Source of the DNA: Pseudomonas sp. DG56-2
GTDB lineage: Bacteria; Pseudomonadota; Gammaproteobacteria; Pseudomonadales; Pseudomonadaceae
DNA length: 64,000 bases
Reading direction: 5' to 3'
Assembly (NCBI RefSeq): GCF_004803755.1
Contig: NZ_CP032311.1
Span: 556,501 to 620,500, forward strand
The position numbers were made by a program, and so were the translations under genes. Below are positions 54,400 to 63,605 of the stretch, in pieces. The notes under the pieces were generated by a model. The model did no database searches. It worked only from the letters and a program-made list of their open reading frames with translations, and was not told the DNA's origin. Each line of letters starts with the position of its first letter. The first letter of the stretch is position 1.

Positions 54400-54460
54400 C
54401 GGTACAAGGGGAGTGACAGTTTGTACCGCTAATGGCACAGACGGTGACCTGGCGGTCACC
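54400..54460. promoter_or_regulatory. Inverted repeats, candidate activator sites
   Basis: CGGTACAA (54400-54407) and TTGTACCG (54421-54428) make a perfect eight-base inverted repeat with a 13-base spacer. GGTGACC (54443-54449) and GGTCACC (54454-54460) make a seven-base one with a four-base spacer. They lie about 100-160 bases upstream of the expected ethanolamine operon start, the usual range for sigma-54 activator sites, and near the start of the activator gene itself. Confidence 0.5.
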
Positions 54461-54527
54461 TCAACATTGCAATGCGCGGGCGGGTGGAGGATGCTGGGTC
54501 TATCTCGTCTGCGGAGAACAATAAAAA

Positions 54528-56456
54528 GTGCAGAACAATCATCTCAGCCGGCATGCCCGGCAAGTGCTGACGGTGACTCAGGGCAAGGCCCAGACCCAAG
54601 GCCCCGGCAGTGATCCTTCTATTGCCCGTTCGTGGCTGCGTTGCGTTGAGGACTACCATCTCGATCCGGCCCTGAGCGTTGCGCCGACCGTTCTTGAGCA
54701 TGGCCGCGTGCTCGAAAGTCGCGAGCGCTTGCAACAGGTGTTGCAGATCGCGGGCACCGAGATGAGCAGTTTGCATCAGCAATTGTCAGGGGCTGGGCAT
54801 GCGGTGTTGCTCACCGACGCCCGTGGGGTGATCCTCAATTGCGTCACCGCCCCCACCGAACGACGTATCTTCGAGCGTGCCGGGTTATGGCTTGGCGCTG
54901 ACTGGAGCGAAGCCTGCGAAGGTACCAATGGCATTGGCACGTGCCTGGTTGAGCGCCAGGCCCTGACCATCCATCAGGACGAACATTTTCGCGGCCGCCA
55001 CACCGGCCTTACTTGCTCCGCCAGCCCGGTGTTCGACCCTCATGGCGAACTGCTGGCGGTGCTCGATGTTTCATCGGCTCGCCCGGATGTATCGCGGCAA
55101 AGCCAGTTTCATACCATGGCCTTGGTCAATCTCTCGGCGAAGATGATCGAGAGTTGTTACTTCCTGCGGTATTTCGAAAATCAGTGGCTGCTGCGCTTTC
55201 ATCTGCAGGCCGAATCGGTCGGCTTGTTCAGTGAGGGTTTGCTGGCCTTCGATGGTGACGGGCGTATTTGTGCCGTCAACCAGAGCGCATTGAATCTGCT
55301 TGGGGCCATTCGTGGTGGTGTGCTGGGCAAGCCCGTAGAGATGTTTTTCGATTGCGCCCTGGATGAGCTGTTCAGTCGTGCGACCGTGCAGGCCAGCACC
55401 AGTTGGCCGCTGCGCACCCGCGATGGTCGTCTGTTGTTCGCCAGTTTGCGTGGGCAGGTGCGTGCCCCGGCGCGGCCGTTGGTGCCAACGCCGTTGCCGG
55501 GTAAAAAGATAGAAAAAGCTGAGAGCATCTGCTTGCTCGACCCGTTGCTGCAAAACGAGTTTCGCCGAGCGATACGGGTGTTCGAACGTGATGTGCCGTT
55601 GCTGATCAATGGTGAAACCGGTAGCGGCAAGGAAGCCTTTGCCAAAGCAGTGCATCAGGCCAGTGAGCGCCGCGACCAGGCGTTTGTCGCTCTGAACTGT
55701 GCCTCTATTCCGGAAAGCCTGATCGAGAGCGAGTTGTTTGGTTATCGCGGTGGCAGTTTTACTGGTGCGCGCAAGGAGGGCATGCGCGGCAAGCTTCAGC
55801 AGGCAGACGGCGGTACCTTGCTGCTCGATGAGATTGGCGACATGCCTTTGGCCCTGCAAACCCGATTGTTGCGGGTGCTGGAGGACCGCATGGTGGTGCC
55901 GATTGGGGGCGAACCCCAGGCTGTCAACGTGCGCATTATCAGCGCCACACACCGCAACCTGCTGGAGCGGGTTGAGGATGGCAGTTTTCGCGAAGACCTT
56001 TACTACCGCCTCAACGGCCTGGAGATCGCACTTCCGGCGTTGCGTGAGCGCAGTGACAAGTCGCAATTGTTGGATTTCATTCTGGCCCAGGAGGCGGGTG
56101 AGCAGGTGGTGAGCCTGGCTTCAGACTCACGGCGCGCGTTACTGGCGTTTGCCTGGCCGGGAAACGTGCGTCAGTTGCGTACGGTTCTGCGCACCTTGGT
56201 GGCGCTTTGTGATGATGGTTGTATTGAACATGCGCAGCTTCCGGCCGTTATTCGGGCGGAGCGGGCACTGCGCGGGGCAAGCCCGGTCTCAGCGGGGGTA
56301 GGGGCGGCGCCTTTGGAGGATGCGGAGCGTGGGGCTCTGTTGGCAGCGCTGGAGCAACAGCGCTGGCACATGACGCATGTGGCCGCGCAGTTGGGGGTTA
56401 GCCGCAATACCTTGTATCGAAAACTTCGCAAGCACGGCATCGCCAGGCGCCTTTGA
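54528..56456 (+). CDS. eatR: Sigma-54-dependent transcriptional activator, EatR-type
   Basis: 642-residue enhancer-binding protein: an N-terminal GAF-like sensor region (residues about 60-190), an AAA+ domain with Walker A GETGSGKEA (about residue 362), the sigma-54 loop GSFTGA (about 409-414, a variant of GAFTGA) and Walker B LLLDEIGD (about 431), and a C-terminal Fis-type HTH (HVAAQLGVSRNTLYRKL). GTG start with GGAG eleven bases before. Divergent from the ethanolamine operon with its -24/-12 promoter, as for P. aeruginosa EatR. The symbol is by that resemblance. Confidence 0.87.
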   Translation: MQNNHLSRHARQVLTVTQGKAQTQGPGSDPSIARSWLRCVEDYHLDPALSVAPTVLEHGRVLESRERLQQVLQIAGTEMSSLHQQLSGAGHAVLLTDARGVILNCVTAPTERRIFERAGLWLGADWSEACEGTNGIGTCLVERQALTIHQDEHFRGRHTGLTCSASPVFDPHGELLAVLDVSSARPDVSRQSQFHTMALVNLSAKMIESCYFLRYFENQWLLRFHLQAESVGLFSEGLLAFDGDGRICAVNQSALNLLGAIRGGVLGKPVEMFFDCALDELFSRATVQASTSWPLRTRDGRLLFASLRGQVRAPARPLVPTPLPGKKIEKAESICLLDPLLQNEFRRAIRVFERDVPLLINGETGSGKEAFAKAVHQASERRDQAFVALNCASIPESLIESELFGYRGGSFTGARKEGMRGKLQQADGGTLLLDEIGDMPLALQTRLLRVLEDRMVVPIGGEPQAVNVRIISATHRNLLERVEDGSFREDLYYRLNGLEIALPALRERSDKSQLLDFILAQEAGEQVVSLASDSRRALLAFAWPGNVRQLRTVLRTLVALCDDGCIEHAQLPAVIRAERALRGASPVSAGVGAAPLEDAERGALLAALEQQRWHMTHVAAQLGVSRNTLYRKLRKHGIARRL

Positions 56457-56522
56457 GCGAAACACAGGATGCGAATTCCTGCGCCCTGGGCTACCCTGCC
56501 TCGACGTTTTGTGAGGTCGATA

Positions 56523-57872
56523 ATGCACATTCATATTCTTGGTATCTGCGGCACGTTCATGGGTTCTTTGGCAGTGCTGGCCAAAGAACTGGGGCATCGG
56601 GTAACGGGCTCCGACGCCAATGTCTATCCTCCCATGAGCACTCAGCTTCAAGCCCAGGGCATCGAACTGACCCAGGGTTATGACGCCGCCCAACTGGACC
56701 CGGCACCAGACCTGGTGGTAATCGGCAATGCGCTCTCACGCGGCAACCCTGCGGTTGAGTATGTGCTCAACAAGGGCCTGCCTTATGTGTCGGGCCCGCA
56801 GTGGCTGGCTGATCACGTTTTGCAGGGGCGTTGGGTGTTGGCAGTGGCCGGTACTCACGGCAAAACCACCACCAGCAGCATGCTGGCCTGGGTGCTGGAG
56901 CATGCGGGCATGAGCCCCGGCTTCTTGATCGGTGGTGTGCCACAGAATTTCTCGGTGTCTGCGCGGTTGGGCGGTACACCGTTCTTCGTGGTCGAGGCCG
57001 ATGAATACGACAGCGCCTTCTTCGACAAGCGCTCAAAATTTGTTCACTACCGCCCGCGTACCGCGATCCTCAATAACCTTGAGTTTGATCATGCGGACAT
57101 TTTCCCTGATCTGGCTTCCATCGAGCGACAGTTCCACCATTTGGTGCGGACTATTCCGAGTGAAGGCCTGGTCATTCATCCAACCACCGAACCTGCCCTC
57201 GATCGCGTGATCAAGATGGGTTGCTGGACCCCGGTACAAACCACCGGTGAAGGCGGGCAGTGGCAGGTCAAGTTGCTCAGCGCAGACGGTTCGCGTTTCG
57301 AAGTCAGCTTTGACGGCGAGCCTCAGGGCGTTGTCGAGTGGGAGTTGACCGGTCAGCACAACGTGGCCAACGCCTTGGCAACCCTGGCGGCAGCACGTCA
57401 TGTCGGCGTAGTGCCTGCCATGGGTATTGCTGCGCTCAGTGCGTTCAAAAGCGTCAAGCGGCGCATGGAGAAAGTCGCCGAAGTGCAAGGCATTACTATT
57501 TATGACGACTTTGCTCACCACCCTACGGCCATTGCCACCACCCTCGACGGATTGCGCAAGCGCATTGGCGACGCCCCGCTGATTGCAGTAATCGAGCCGC
57601 GCTCCAACTCGATGAAGCTGGGTGCCCACCGCGATGGTTTGCCGGAAAGCGTCAACGACGCCGATCAGGTGATCTGGTACGCGCCGCCCAACCTTGGTTG
57701 GGATTTGGCCGCCACCGCCGCGCAGTGCAAGGTGCCTGCCGTGGTTGCCGACAGCCTGGAAGCGATCATCGAGCGGGTCAAGAGCCAGGCCAAGCCCGGC
57801 ACCCAAGTGGTGATCATGAGCAACGGTGGCTTTGGTGGCCTGCACGGTAAGTTGGCCGAGGCGCTGAAATGA
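56523..57872 (+). CDS. mpl: UDP-N-acetylmuramate:L-Ala-gamma-D-Glu-meso-DAP ligase
   Basis: 449-residue murein-tripeptide recycling ligase. Start [23 protein letters not shown] loop [14 protein letters not shown] and the Mur-ligase blocks [13 protein letters not shown] and [14 protein letters not shown] are present. ATG at 56523 fits; the extra 18 codons upstream are not conserved. It overlaps ubiX by four bases. Confidence 0.97.
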   Translation: MHIHILGICGTFMGSLAVLAKELGHRVTGSDANVYPPMSTQLQAQGIELTQGYDAAQLDPAPDLVVIGNALSRGNPAVEYVLNKGLPYVSGPQWLADHVLQGRWVLAVAGTHGKTTTSSMLAWVLEHAGMSPGFLIGGVPQNFSVSARLGGTPFFVVEADEYDSAFFDKRSKFVHYRPRTAILNNLEFDHADIFPDLASIERQFHHLVRTIPSEGLVIHPTTEPALDRVIKMGCWTPVQTTGEGGQWQVKLLSADGSRFEVSFDGEPQGVVEWELTGQHNVANALATLAAARHVGVVPAMGIAALSAFKSVKRRMEKVAEVQGITIYDDFAHHPTAIATTLDGLRKRIGDAPLIAVIEPRSNSMKLGAHRDGLPESVNDADQVIWYAPPNLGWDLAATAAQCKVPAVVADSLEAIIERVKSQAKPGTQVVIMSNGGFGGLHGKLAEALK

Positions 57873-58498
57873 GCGGGCCGGAACGCATCACCCTGGCGAT
57901 GACCGGGGCGTCGGGGGCGCAGTATGGTCTGCGCCTGCTCGATTGCCTGGTGCGCGAAGACCGTGAGGTGCATTTTCTGATCTCCAAGGCAGCGCAACTG
58001 GTGATGTCCACCGAGACCGATGTGGTGCTTCCGGCCAAGCCTCAGGCGATACAGGCGTTTCTTACTGAGTACACCGGCGCTGCCGATGGGCAGATCCGGG
58101 TGTATGGCAAAGAAGACTGGATGTCTCCGGTGGCCTCCGGCTCCGGGGCACCGGCCGCGATGGTGGTGGTGCCGTGTTCTACCGGTACCTTGTCGGCAAT
58201 TGCCACTGGCGCCTGCAACAACCTGATCGAGCGTGCTGCCGACGTCACCCTCAAGGAGCGTCGGCAATTGATTCTGGTACCGCGTGAGGCGCCATTTTCG
58301 ACCATCCACCTCGAGAACATGCTCAAGTTGTCGAACATGGGGGCGGTGATCCTGCCAGCGGCGCCTGGGTTCTATCACCAGCCGCAGACGATCGATGACC
58401 TGATCGACTTTGTGGTGGCCAGAATTCTCAACCTGCTGAACATTCCCCAGGACATGCTGCCACGTTGGGGCGAGTATCACCTCGGCGCGGATGAATGA
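57869..58498 (+). CDS. ubiX: Flavin prenyltransferase UbiX
   Basis: 209-residue flavoprotein that makes prenylated FMN for the UbiD decarboxylase of ubiquinone synthesis. Motif [17 protein letters not shown], then [19 protein letters not shown] and [17 protein letters not shown], are typical. It overlaps mpl and is overlapped by the next lipoprotein gene, each by four bases. Confidence 0.96.
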   Translation: MSGPERITLAMTGASGAQYGLRLLDCLVREDREVHFLISKAAQLVMSTETDVVLPAKPQAIQAFLTEYTGAADGQIRVYGKEDWMSPVASGSGAPAAMVVVPCSTGTLSAIATGACNNLIERAADVTLKERRQLILVPREAPFSTIHLENMLKLSNMGAVILPAAPGFYHQPQTIDDLIDFVVARILNLLNIPQDMLPRWGEYHLGADE

Positions 58499-58782
58499 AG
58501 CGGCTGCTGGTTATCGCCTTGCTGGGTTTGTTGGTTAGCGGCTGCGCGACCGTGCGTACGCTGGATGCGGCCAAGCCGGGTGCGCCGCTGGTCTACAGCG
58601 GCACGCGTCTGGACTTGTACGCGATGCAAGGTGGTTGTTGCGCCATGGACCGCTTTGGCGCCGAGGCCCCGAGTTATCCGGGGTTGGATCTGCCAGGGAG
58701 CGTCTTGCTTGATACCTTGTTGTTGCCCTTGTCGGTTTTGACCGCGTTGGGCGTGGGGTTTCAGGCGACTGGAGGGTTGTAG
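58495..58782 (+). CDS. YceK/YidQ-like small lipoprotein
   Basis: 95 residues. Lipobox LLVSGCATV after a short signal; then the YceK/YidQ pattern [32 protein letters not shown]. Two neighbouring cysteines (GGCCAMD) are notable. It is coupled to ubiX by a four-base overlap. The role is unknown; proteins of this kind are thought to sit in the envelope. Confidence 0.75.
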   Translation: MKRLLVIALLGLLVSGCATVRTLDAAKPGAPLVYSGTRLDLYAMQGGCCAMDRFGAEAPSYPGLDLPGSVLLDTLLLPLSVLTALGVGFQATGGL

Positions 58783-58795
58783 CGGGTGGTTGTAA

Positions 58796-58813
58796 CGCGG
58801 GGCAAGCCCCGCG
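58796..58813. repeat. Short REP-like palindrome / terminator
   Basis: CGCGGGGC-AA-GCCCCGCG, eight-base perfect stem with a two-base loop, in the 32-base gap between the small lipoprotein gene and the convergent NAD(P)-binding gene. It looks like a single REP unit; likely ends both messages. Confidence 0.75.
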
Positions 58814-58814
58814 A

Positions 58815-59456
58815 TTATTTCCCGAGCTTACGCAGCTCGTCCGATTCGACAATGCGAATCCCATCCTGCTCTTCCAGCGCCAGGCGCCACAGCGCGCGGG
58901 CCAATTGGCAGGCTTCGATGCCGCGGTATTTGCCGGGAATCAGCTTTGACAGCGGACCGGCCACTCGCTCGGCCAGGCGCGGCTCTACCCGGTCGCCAAG
59001 CAGCAACGAAGGTCGGGCAATGGTCAATTGTGGCCAGTCCTGTGCCTTCAGGGCTTCTTCCATCTCACCTTTGACGCGGTTATAGAAAACCGAGGATTTC
59101 GAGTCAGCCCCCAAGGCGCTCACCACCAGCAGATGGCGCGCGCCCATCTCGCGAGCACGCTTGCCGAAGGCAACCACCATGTCCAGATCGACCGCGCGAA
59201 AGGCAGGTTCCGAACCCGCCTGCTTGATCGTGGTTCCCAGGCAGCAAAAGGCGATATCGACGCGGCCGGCCAACTGCGGCAAGAAAATGGCAGGATCGCC
59301 GACGGGGTTCTCCAGGTGCGGGTGCTCGGCCAGGGGGCGCCGTGTAGGGGCCAGCACGCGGCTGACGGTCGGCTCGTTGAGCAACCGGTCGAGTAGATGT
59401 TCACCGGTAAGTCCGGTGGCTCCGGCAAGCAGGATGTGCTGAGGCGTCAAGTACAT
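58815..59456 (-). CDS. NAD(P)H-binding short-chain reductase-like protein
   Basis: 213-residue atypical SDR with the dinucleotide motif [13 protein letters not shown], the segment [15 protein letters not shown] and a YNRVKGEME sequence that fits a Y-x-x-x-K active site. It resembles HTATIP2/YwnB-like oxidoreductases. Substrate unknown. No signal peptide. Confidence 0.78.
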   Translation of the reverse strand: MYLTPQHILLAGATGLTGEHLLDRLLNEPTVSRVLAPTRRPLAEHPHLENPVGDPAIFLPQLAGRVDIAFCCLGTTIKQAGSEPAFRAVDLDMVVAFGKRAREMGARHLLVVSALGADSKSSVFYNRVKGEMEEALKAQDWPQLTIARPSLLLGDRVEPRLAERVAGPLSKLIPGKYRGIEACQLARALWRLALEEQDGIRIVESDELRKLGK

Positions 59457-59482
59457 GATGTCTCTCCCTTGATACAGTCAGC

Positions 59483-61213
59483 TTAGTGGTTGCTGACACT
59501 TTTTGCATGCACTGTCTCTTTGCCTGCATTGCTTTGCAACGCCTTGCGCGCCTGTTGCTGGCGCAGCCGTTGCCAGTGTTCGAGCACCTCGCTGGGCGCC
59601 CAGATTTGCGGTTCGGAAGGGTCAAAACCTTCCGCTGCCTCACGTTCGGCAACGCTGGCCTTGGCCAGTTCAAAGGCCTGGCGCAGATCGTCTGTCTGGT
59701 TCAGAGCCTGAGCGAACAGCGCGTCGCCGAAATAGGTGAAGTCGGCTTCTTCCGAACAGCCAAAGGACACGCGGTCGGCGCGCGATGCCGTCATGATCAG
59801 GGTCTTGCTGTCTTTGAGCGAATCGATGTACCCACCGGAGTAGCAGGCCGAGATAACGATAATCTTGTCGCGATCCTTCAGTGGCGCCAGCGAATTGGCG
59901 AGCGCGTCGGCAGGCAGGTCGGCCAGTTGCAGGCGTGGGATGTCGAGCACCAGTTGGTGGTCAGGGCTGCCATGGGTGGTCAGGTAGATAAATACCAGAT
60001 CCTCAGGGCCGGTTCGATCAGCCAGCGTGCGTGCCGCTCGGGCAAGGTTCTCACGGGTCGCCAGGGCCTTGTCATCGAGATGATCGCGGTGGTTGAGCAG
60101 GTTTATCTGGCCCACCGCGCCAAAACGACTTTTCAGCAGTGCGCTGACATAGTTGGCTTCGCGCAGAAACACACTTTGTTTGCCGTCACCGGCCAGAGCC
60201 AGGCTGTACAGTTCGATCTCAGGCGTCGAGGCGGGCACTTTGGCGAGTGCTTGCTCCAGCAAGTGACCTTGATTGAGTAACGCCAGCTCCAATGGATCGG
60301 GTAGCAGTCGGCCCTGTTCGTCGCGCACACGTTGGCCATTGACCCAGTAGCCACTCTGGCTGCTGCCATCGGCTGAGGTCAGGCGGCCATGGCCGTGATA
60401 AGTATCGTTTTCGAAGCCCCCGACATACAGGCTACCATCGGCCAGTTGCAGGCGTCCCTGGCCCGAGAAGCGCCAGTCGTCGAAGCTGCCCTTGTAATGG
60501 CTGCCGTCGGCGCCGATCAGTTCGCCTTTGCCATTGAGGGTGCCGTCCTTGAACTGGCCGATCCAGACGTCGCCGTCTGTGCTTTCATACCGGCCACGTC
60601 CTTCCAGGTGATTGTCGCGAAAGGTCCCGATGTACTGGTCGCCTTCGGCGCTATTGAAGGTTCCGCTGCCTTCAAGCTGGCCGTCCTTGAAGTGACCGCT
60701 GAACTGGTTGCCGCTGATGTCGCTGCGAATGCCCTCGCCATTGGGCTTGCCGTGGGCGAACAAGCCCTGGTACTGGCTACCGTCGGCCAACTCCAGCTGT
60801 CCGGCGCCGTTGTACTGATCGTCCTTGAACTGGCCGCGATACAGCAGGCCGTTTTCTTTGAGGGTACCTTCGCCATCGCGGCGCCCCATCTTGAAACCGC
60901 CGGTGTAGCTGCTGCCCGTGGTTTTCAGGGTGCCTTGGCCGTGGAACAGGCCTTGCTGGAACTGACCGCGGTAAACCTCGCCATTGCTGCCGTGCCACTC
61001 ACCCTGGCCGTGCCATTGGCCAGCCTGGAAATTACCGGCATACCAACTGCCGTTGGGGTAATCGATGCGTCCCTCGCCCTGGAGTAGACCATCGACCATC
61101 TGCCCACGGTAACGCCCGCCATCCGGCAACCGAGCGTCAGGGGGGAGCAGCGGCTCGCCATCACCACAGGCAGTGAGCAGTAGGGTCAGGGCAAGCGGAA
61201 CGAGTGGGCGCAT
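59483..61213 (-). CDS. Lipoprotein with MORN repeats and C13 (legumain/caspase-like) peptidase domain
   Basis: 576 residues. Lipoprotein signal with lipobox LLLTACGDG; about twelve MORN-type repeats of 23 residues (residues about 33-310, e.g. YRGQFQQGLFHGQGTL); a linker; then a C13/caspase-like domain. The catalytic pair is visible: His414 in YLTTHGSPDH and Cys457 in VISACYSGGYID, 43 residues apart, as in legumain. ATG 61213 is used. MORN repeats often bind lipids or proteins. The enzyme would act in the periplasm or outer membrane; its substrate is unknown. Confidence 0.88.
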   Translation of the reverse strand: MRPLVPLALTLLLTACGDGEPLLPPDARLPDGGRYRGQMVDGLLQGEGRIDYPNGSWYAGNFQAGQWHGQGEWHGSNGEVYRGQFQQGLFHGQGTLKTTGSSYTGGFKMGRRDGEGTLKENGLLYRGQFKDDQYNGAGQLELADGSQYQGLFAHGKPNGEGIRSDISGNQFSGHFKDGQLEGSGTFNSAEGDQYIGTFRDNHLEGRGRYESTDGDVWIGQFKDGTLNGKGELIGADGSHYKGSFDDWRFSGQGRLQLADGSLYVGGFENDTYHGHGRLTSADGSSQSGYWVNGQRVRDEQGRLLPDPLELALLNQGHLLEQALAKVPASTPEIELYSLALAGDGKQSVFLREANYVSALLKSRFGAVGQINLLNHRDHLDDKALATRENLARAARTLADRTGPEDLVFIYLTTHGSPDHQLVLDIPRLQLADLPADALANSLAPLKDRDKIIVISACYSGGYIDSLKDSKTLIMTASRADRVSFGCSEEADFTYFGDALFAQALNQTDDLRQAFELAKASVAEREAAEGFDPSEPQIWAPSEVLEHWQRLRQQQARKALQSNAGKETVHAKSVSNH

Positions 61214-61300
61214 GACGGGGTCCGGACGAGTAAGACCCCGAGTATGCCGCACAATGTGCTGACTGAAACAGCCACAGAGCTGTTTCAGCATAAGGCAGCT

Positions 61301-61756
61301 TCAGACGAAGCAGAGCGTCAACGGTTCGGCGATATAGGCCGGCTTTTCCTGGCCTTCGATTTCCAGGGTTGCGGTAATCTTCAGCAGCCATTGGCCGGGC
61401 TTCTTTTCGATAGCCTCGGCCAGGTCGACCTTCAACCTGACATTGCTGTCGACTTTCACGGGTTGGATGAAACGCACGCTGTCGAGGCCGTAGTTGACCA
61501 CCATTTTCAGCCCTTCAGGAAGTACCAGGATGCCTTCCATCAGCTTGGGGATCAGCGACAGGGTCAGAAAGCCGTGGGCGATGGTGCTGCCAAAGGGTGT
61601 TTTCGCCGCTTTCTCGGGGTCTACGTGAATGAACTGAAAGTCGCCGGTGGCTTCGGCGAACAGGTTGATGCGGTCTTGATCGATGGTCAGCCATTCGGAA
61701 CGTCCCAGTTCCTTACCAACGTACTGCGAAAGCTCTGCAACAGGTACATAGGGCAT
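61301..61756 (-). CDS. MaoC-family dehydratase-like protein
   Basis: 151-residue hot-dog-fold protein with the hydratase-2 motif ATGDFQFIHVDPEKAAKTPF followed by TIAHGFLTLSL. Enzymes of this type hydrate enoyl-CoAs (R-specific). Chain-length preference cannot be read from sequence. It stands alone between the MORN/C13 lipoprotein and the divergent LrgA-like gene. Confidence 0.87.
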   Translation of the reverse strand: MPYVPVAELSQYVGKELGRSEWLTIDQDRINLFAEATGDFQFIHVDPEKAAKTPFGSTIAHGFLTLSLIPKLMEGILVLPEGLKMVVNYGLDSVRFIQPVKVDSNVRLKVDLAEAIEKKPGQWLLKITATLEIEGQEKPAYIAEPLTLCFV

Positions 61757-61893
61757 CGTGACTCTCCAGATTGTTTTTGGTTTTGTTATGACTTTGGCAG
61801 ATTCGAAAGTCTAAGATCATCACGCCTGCACAGAGCGGTCAAGTCGCCATGTTTTAGGCGAATATCAGGACATAGGCAGCTCGTTAGCGTGCT

Positions 61894-61899
61894 TATAAT
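61894..61899 (+). promoter_or_regulatory. -10 element upstream of lrgA-like gene
   Basis: TATAAT (61894-61899) is a perfect -10 hexamer 27 bases before the ATG of the LrgA-like gene. The -35 region (CATAGG at 17-base spacing) is poor, so an activator may be needed. The gene's ribosome site GAAGGAG is strong. Confidence 0.5.
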
Positions 61900-61925
61900 G
61901 GCCGCCAGGCCCGAAGGAGAAAGTT

Positions 61926-62288
61926 ATGCTGTTGCGTGGTTTGACCTGGCTGGTGCTGTTTCAGTTGGTTGGAACGGCGATCAACCATTTGTTTGTGCCC
62001 ATTTTGCCTGGGCCGATCATCGGTCTTTTGCTGCTACTGGTGTTTCTCATGATGCGTGGTGAAGTCGGTGCGCCCTTGAGCGAGGCAGCCAACAGCTTGC
62101 TGCGCTACCTGCCATTGCTGCTGGTGCCGCCAGCGGTGGGGGTGATGGTGTATGCGGCGGACATCGCCGCGGACTTTTGGGCCATCGTCGGCGCACTGGT
62201 GCTGTCTGCCCTGATCACCCTGGCCTTTGTCGGCGTGCTGATGCAAAAGCTTATCGCCCGCCAGGGCAAGCGTGAGGGGCAGCCATGA
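61926..62288 (+). CDS. CidA/LrgA-like holin-family membrane protein
   Basis: 120 residues with four hydrophobic helices and the CidA/LrgA pattern (HLFVPILPGPIIGLLLLLVF, YLPLLLVPPAVGVMVY). The family forms small holin-like proteins influencing murein hydrolase export or pyruvate handling. GAAGGAG precedes the ATG. It overlaps the LrgB-like gene by four bases. Confidence 0.9.
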   Translation: MLLRGLTWLVLFQLVGTAINHLFVPILPGPIIGLLLLLVFLMMRGEVGAPLSEAANSLLRYLPLLLVPPAVGVMVYAADIAADFWAIVGALVLSALITLAFVGVLMQKLIARQGKREGQP

Positions 62289-63001
62289 GCCTGGACTGGA
62301 GCGGCGCCGTGAACGCTGTCATTCACCACCCACTGTTCGGCATCGGCATAACTCTCGGGGCTTACCAACTGGTGTTGGCAGCCTATGAGAAAACACGCTG
62401 GATTTTTTTGCAGCCGGTGTTGGTCTCGATGCTTGTAGTCATTGGGGTACTGCTCGCTTGTGGCCTTTCTTACAATGAGTATCGAAAAAGTACCGAGATC
62501 ATGAGCATTCTCCTCGGTCCTGCGACCGTTGCGCTGGCCGTGCCGCTGTATCTCAATCTGCGACGGATTCGTCAGCTGTTCTGGCCTACCTTTACTACGC
62601 TGGTAATCGGAGGGGTGGTGGCGACGGGGGCCTGCGTTTTGCTTGGCTGGTGGTTTGGTGCCGAGCACATGATCCTGATGACCATGGCGCCCAAGTCGGT
62701 CACCTCGCCAATTGCCATGCTGGTGGCTGAGCAGATCGGCGGCGTCGCAGCTTTGGCGGCGGTGTTCGTGCTGATTACCGGTGTTATCGGCGCGATCTTC
62801 GGCCCCGGCCTGTTATCGCGCTGCGGGGTGCACAGTCCCGAAGCCCGGGGCATGGCGTTGGGTGTCACCGCTCATGCGGTGGGAACGTCGGTAGCCCTGC
62901 AGGAAAGTGATGAATGTGGTGCCTTTGCGGCACTGGCGATGAGCCTGATGGGGGTTGCCACCGCGGTGTTCCTGCCGTTGGCAGTCAGCCTGGTAGCTTG
63001 A
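62285..63001 (+). CDS. LrgB/CidB-like membrane protein
   Basis: 238 residues with about seven hydrophobic helices and LrgB signatures: LYLNLRRIRQLFWP, APKSVTSPIAMLVAEQIGG and RGMALGVTAHAVGTSVALQE. Works with the LrgA/CidA-type partner. The start overlaps the upstream stop by four bases. Confidence 0.9.
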   Translation: MSLDWSGAVNAVIHHPLFGIGITLGAYQLVLAAYEKTRWIFLQPVLVSMLVVIGVLLACGLSYNEYRKSTEIMSILLGPATVALAVPLYLNLRRIRQLFWPTFTTLVIGGVVATGACVLLGWWFGAEHMILMTMAPKSVTSPIAMLVAEQIGGVAALAAVFVLITGVIGAIFGPGLLSRCGVHSPEARGMALGVTAHAVGTSVALQESDECGAFAALAMSLMGVATAVFLPLAVSLVA

Positions 63002-63010
63002 GGACTTGCA

Positions 63011-63601
63011 ATGACGTTACCCCTGTTTCCGCTCAATACCGTGCTGTTCCCAGGATGCTTCCTTGATTTGCAGATCTTTGAAGCACGCTATCTCGACATG
63101 ATCGGCCGCATCATGAAGCAGGGTGGCGGCTTCGGAGTGGTGTGCATTCTCGAGGGGCAGCAGGTTGGCACAGCGCCCACAGGCTTTTCGCAGATCGGCT
63201 GCGAGGCGGTGATTCGCGATTTCCAGCAGCAGGACAACGGCTTGCTCGGCATCCGAGTCGAGGGCACCAGACGTTTTCGCGTGGGGCCGTTCGAGGTGCA
63301 GAAGGACCAACTGTTGATGGCCGATGTGTCCTGGTTGCCGGAGCTGGAGGACAGCCCCCTGGAGGATGATCACCACGATCTGCTCGCACTGCTGCAGGCC
63401 TTGGGCGAGCACCCGATGGTCGAGGCCCTGGGTATGCCGGTGACAGTTGCGGGTCAGCAGGCGCTGGCCAACCAGCTGGCCTACTTGCTGCCCTTTGTCG
63501 AGGAAGACAAGCTCGAACTGCTCGAGATCGACTCCCCGCAGCAACGCCTGGACGCCATCCAGGCATTGCTTGATCGACTACAGGGGGAGCTGTTCGCCTG
63601 A
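63011..63601 (+). CDS. LON substrate-binding domain protein (stand-alone)
   Basis: 196 residues forming only the N-terminal substrate-recognition domain of Lon protease (LPLFPLNTVLFPGCFLDLQI, then FEARYLDMIGRIMKQGGGFG). The ATPase and protease domains are absent. Such proteins are common but of uncertain role. It begins nine bases after the LrgB-like gene, so may be co-transcribed with the pair. Confidence 0.9.
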   Translation: MTLPLFPLNTVLFPGCFLDLQIFEARYLDMIGRIMKQGGGFGVVCILEGQQVGTAPTGFSQIGCEAVIRDFQQQDNGLLGIRVEGTRRFRVGPFEVQKDQLLMADVSWLPELEDSPLEDDHHDLLALLQALGEHPMVEALGMPVTVAGQQALANQLAYLLPFVEEDKLELLEIDSPQQRLDAIQALLDRLQGELFA

Positions 63602-63605
63602 TCCG

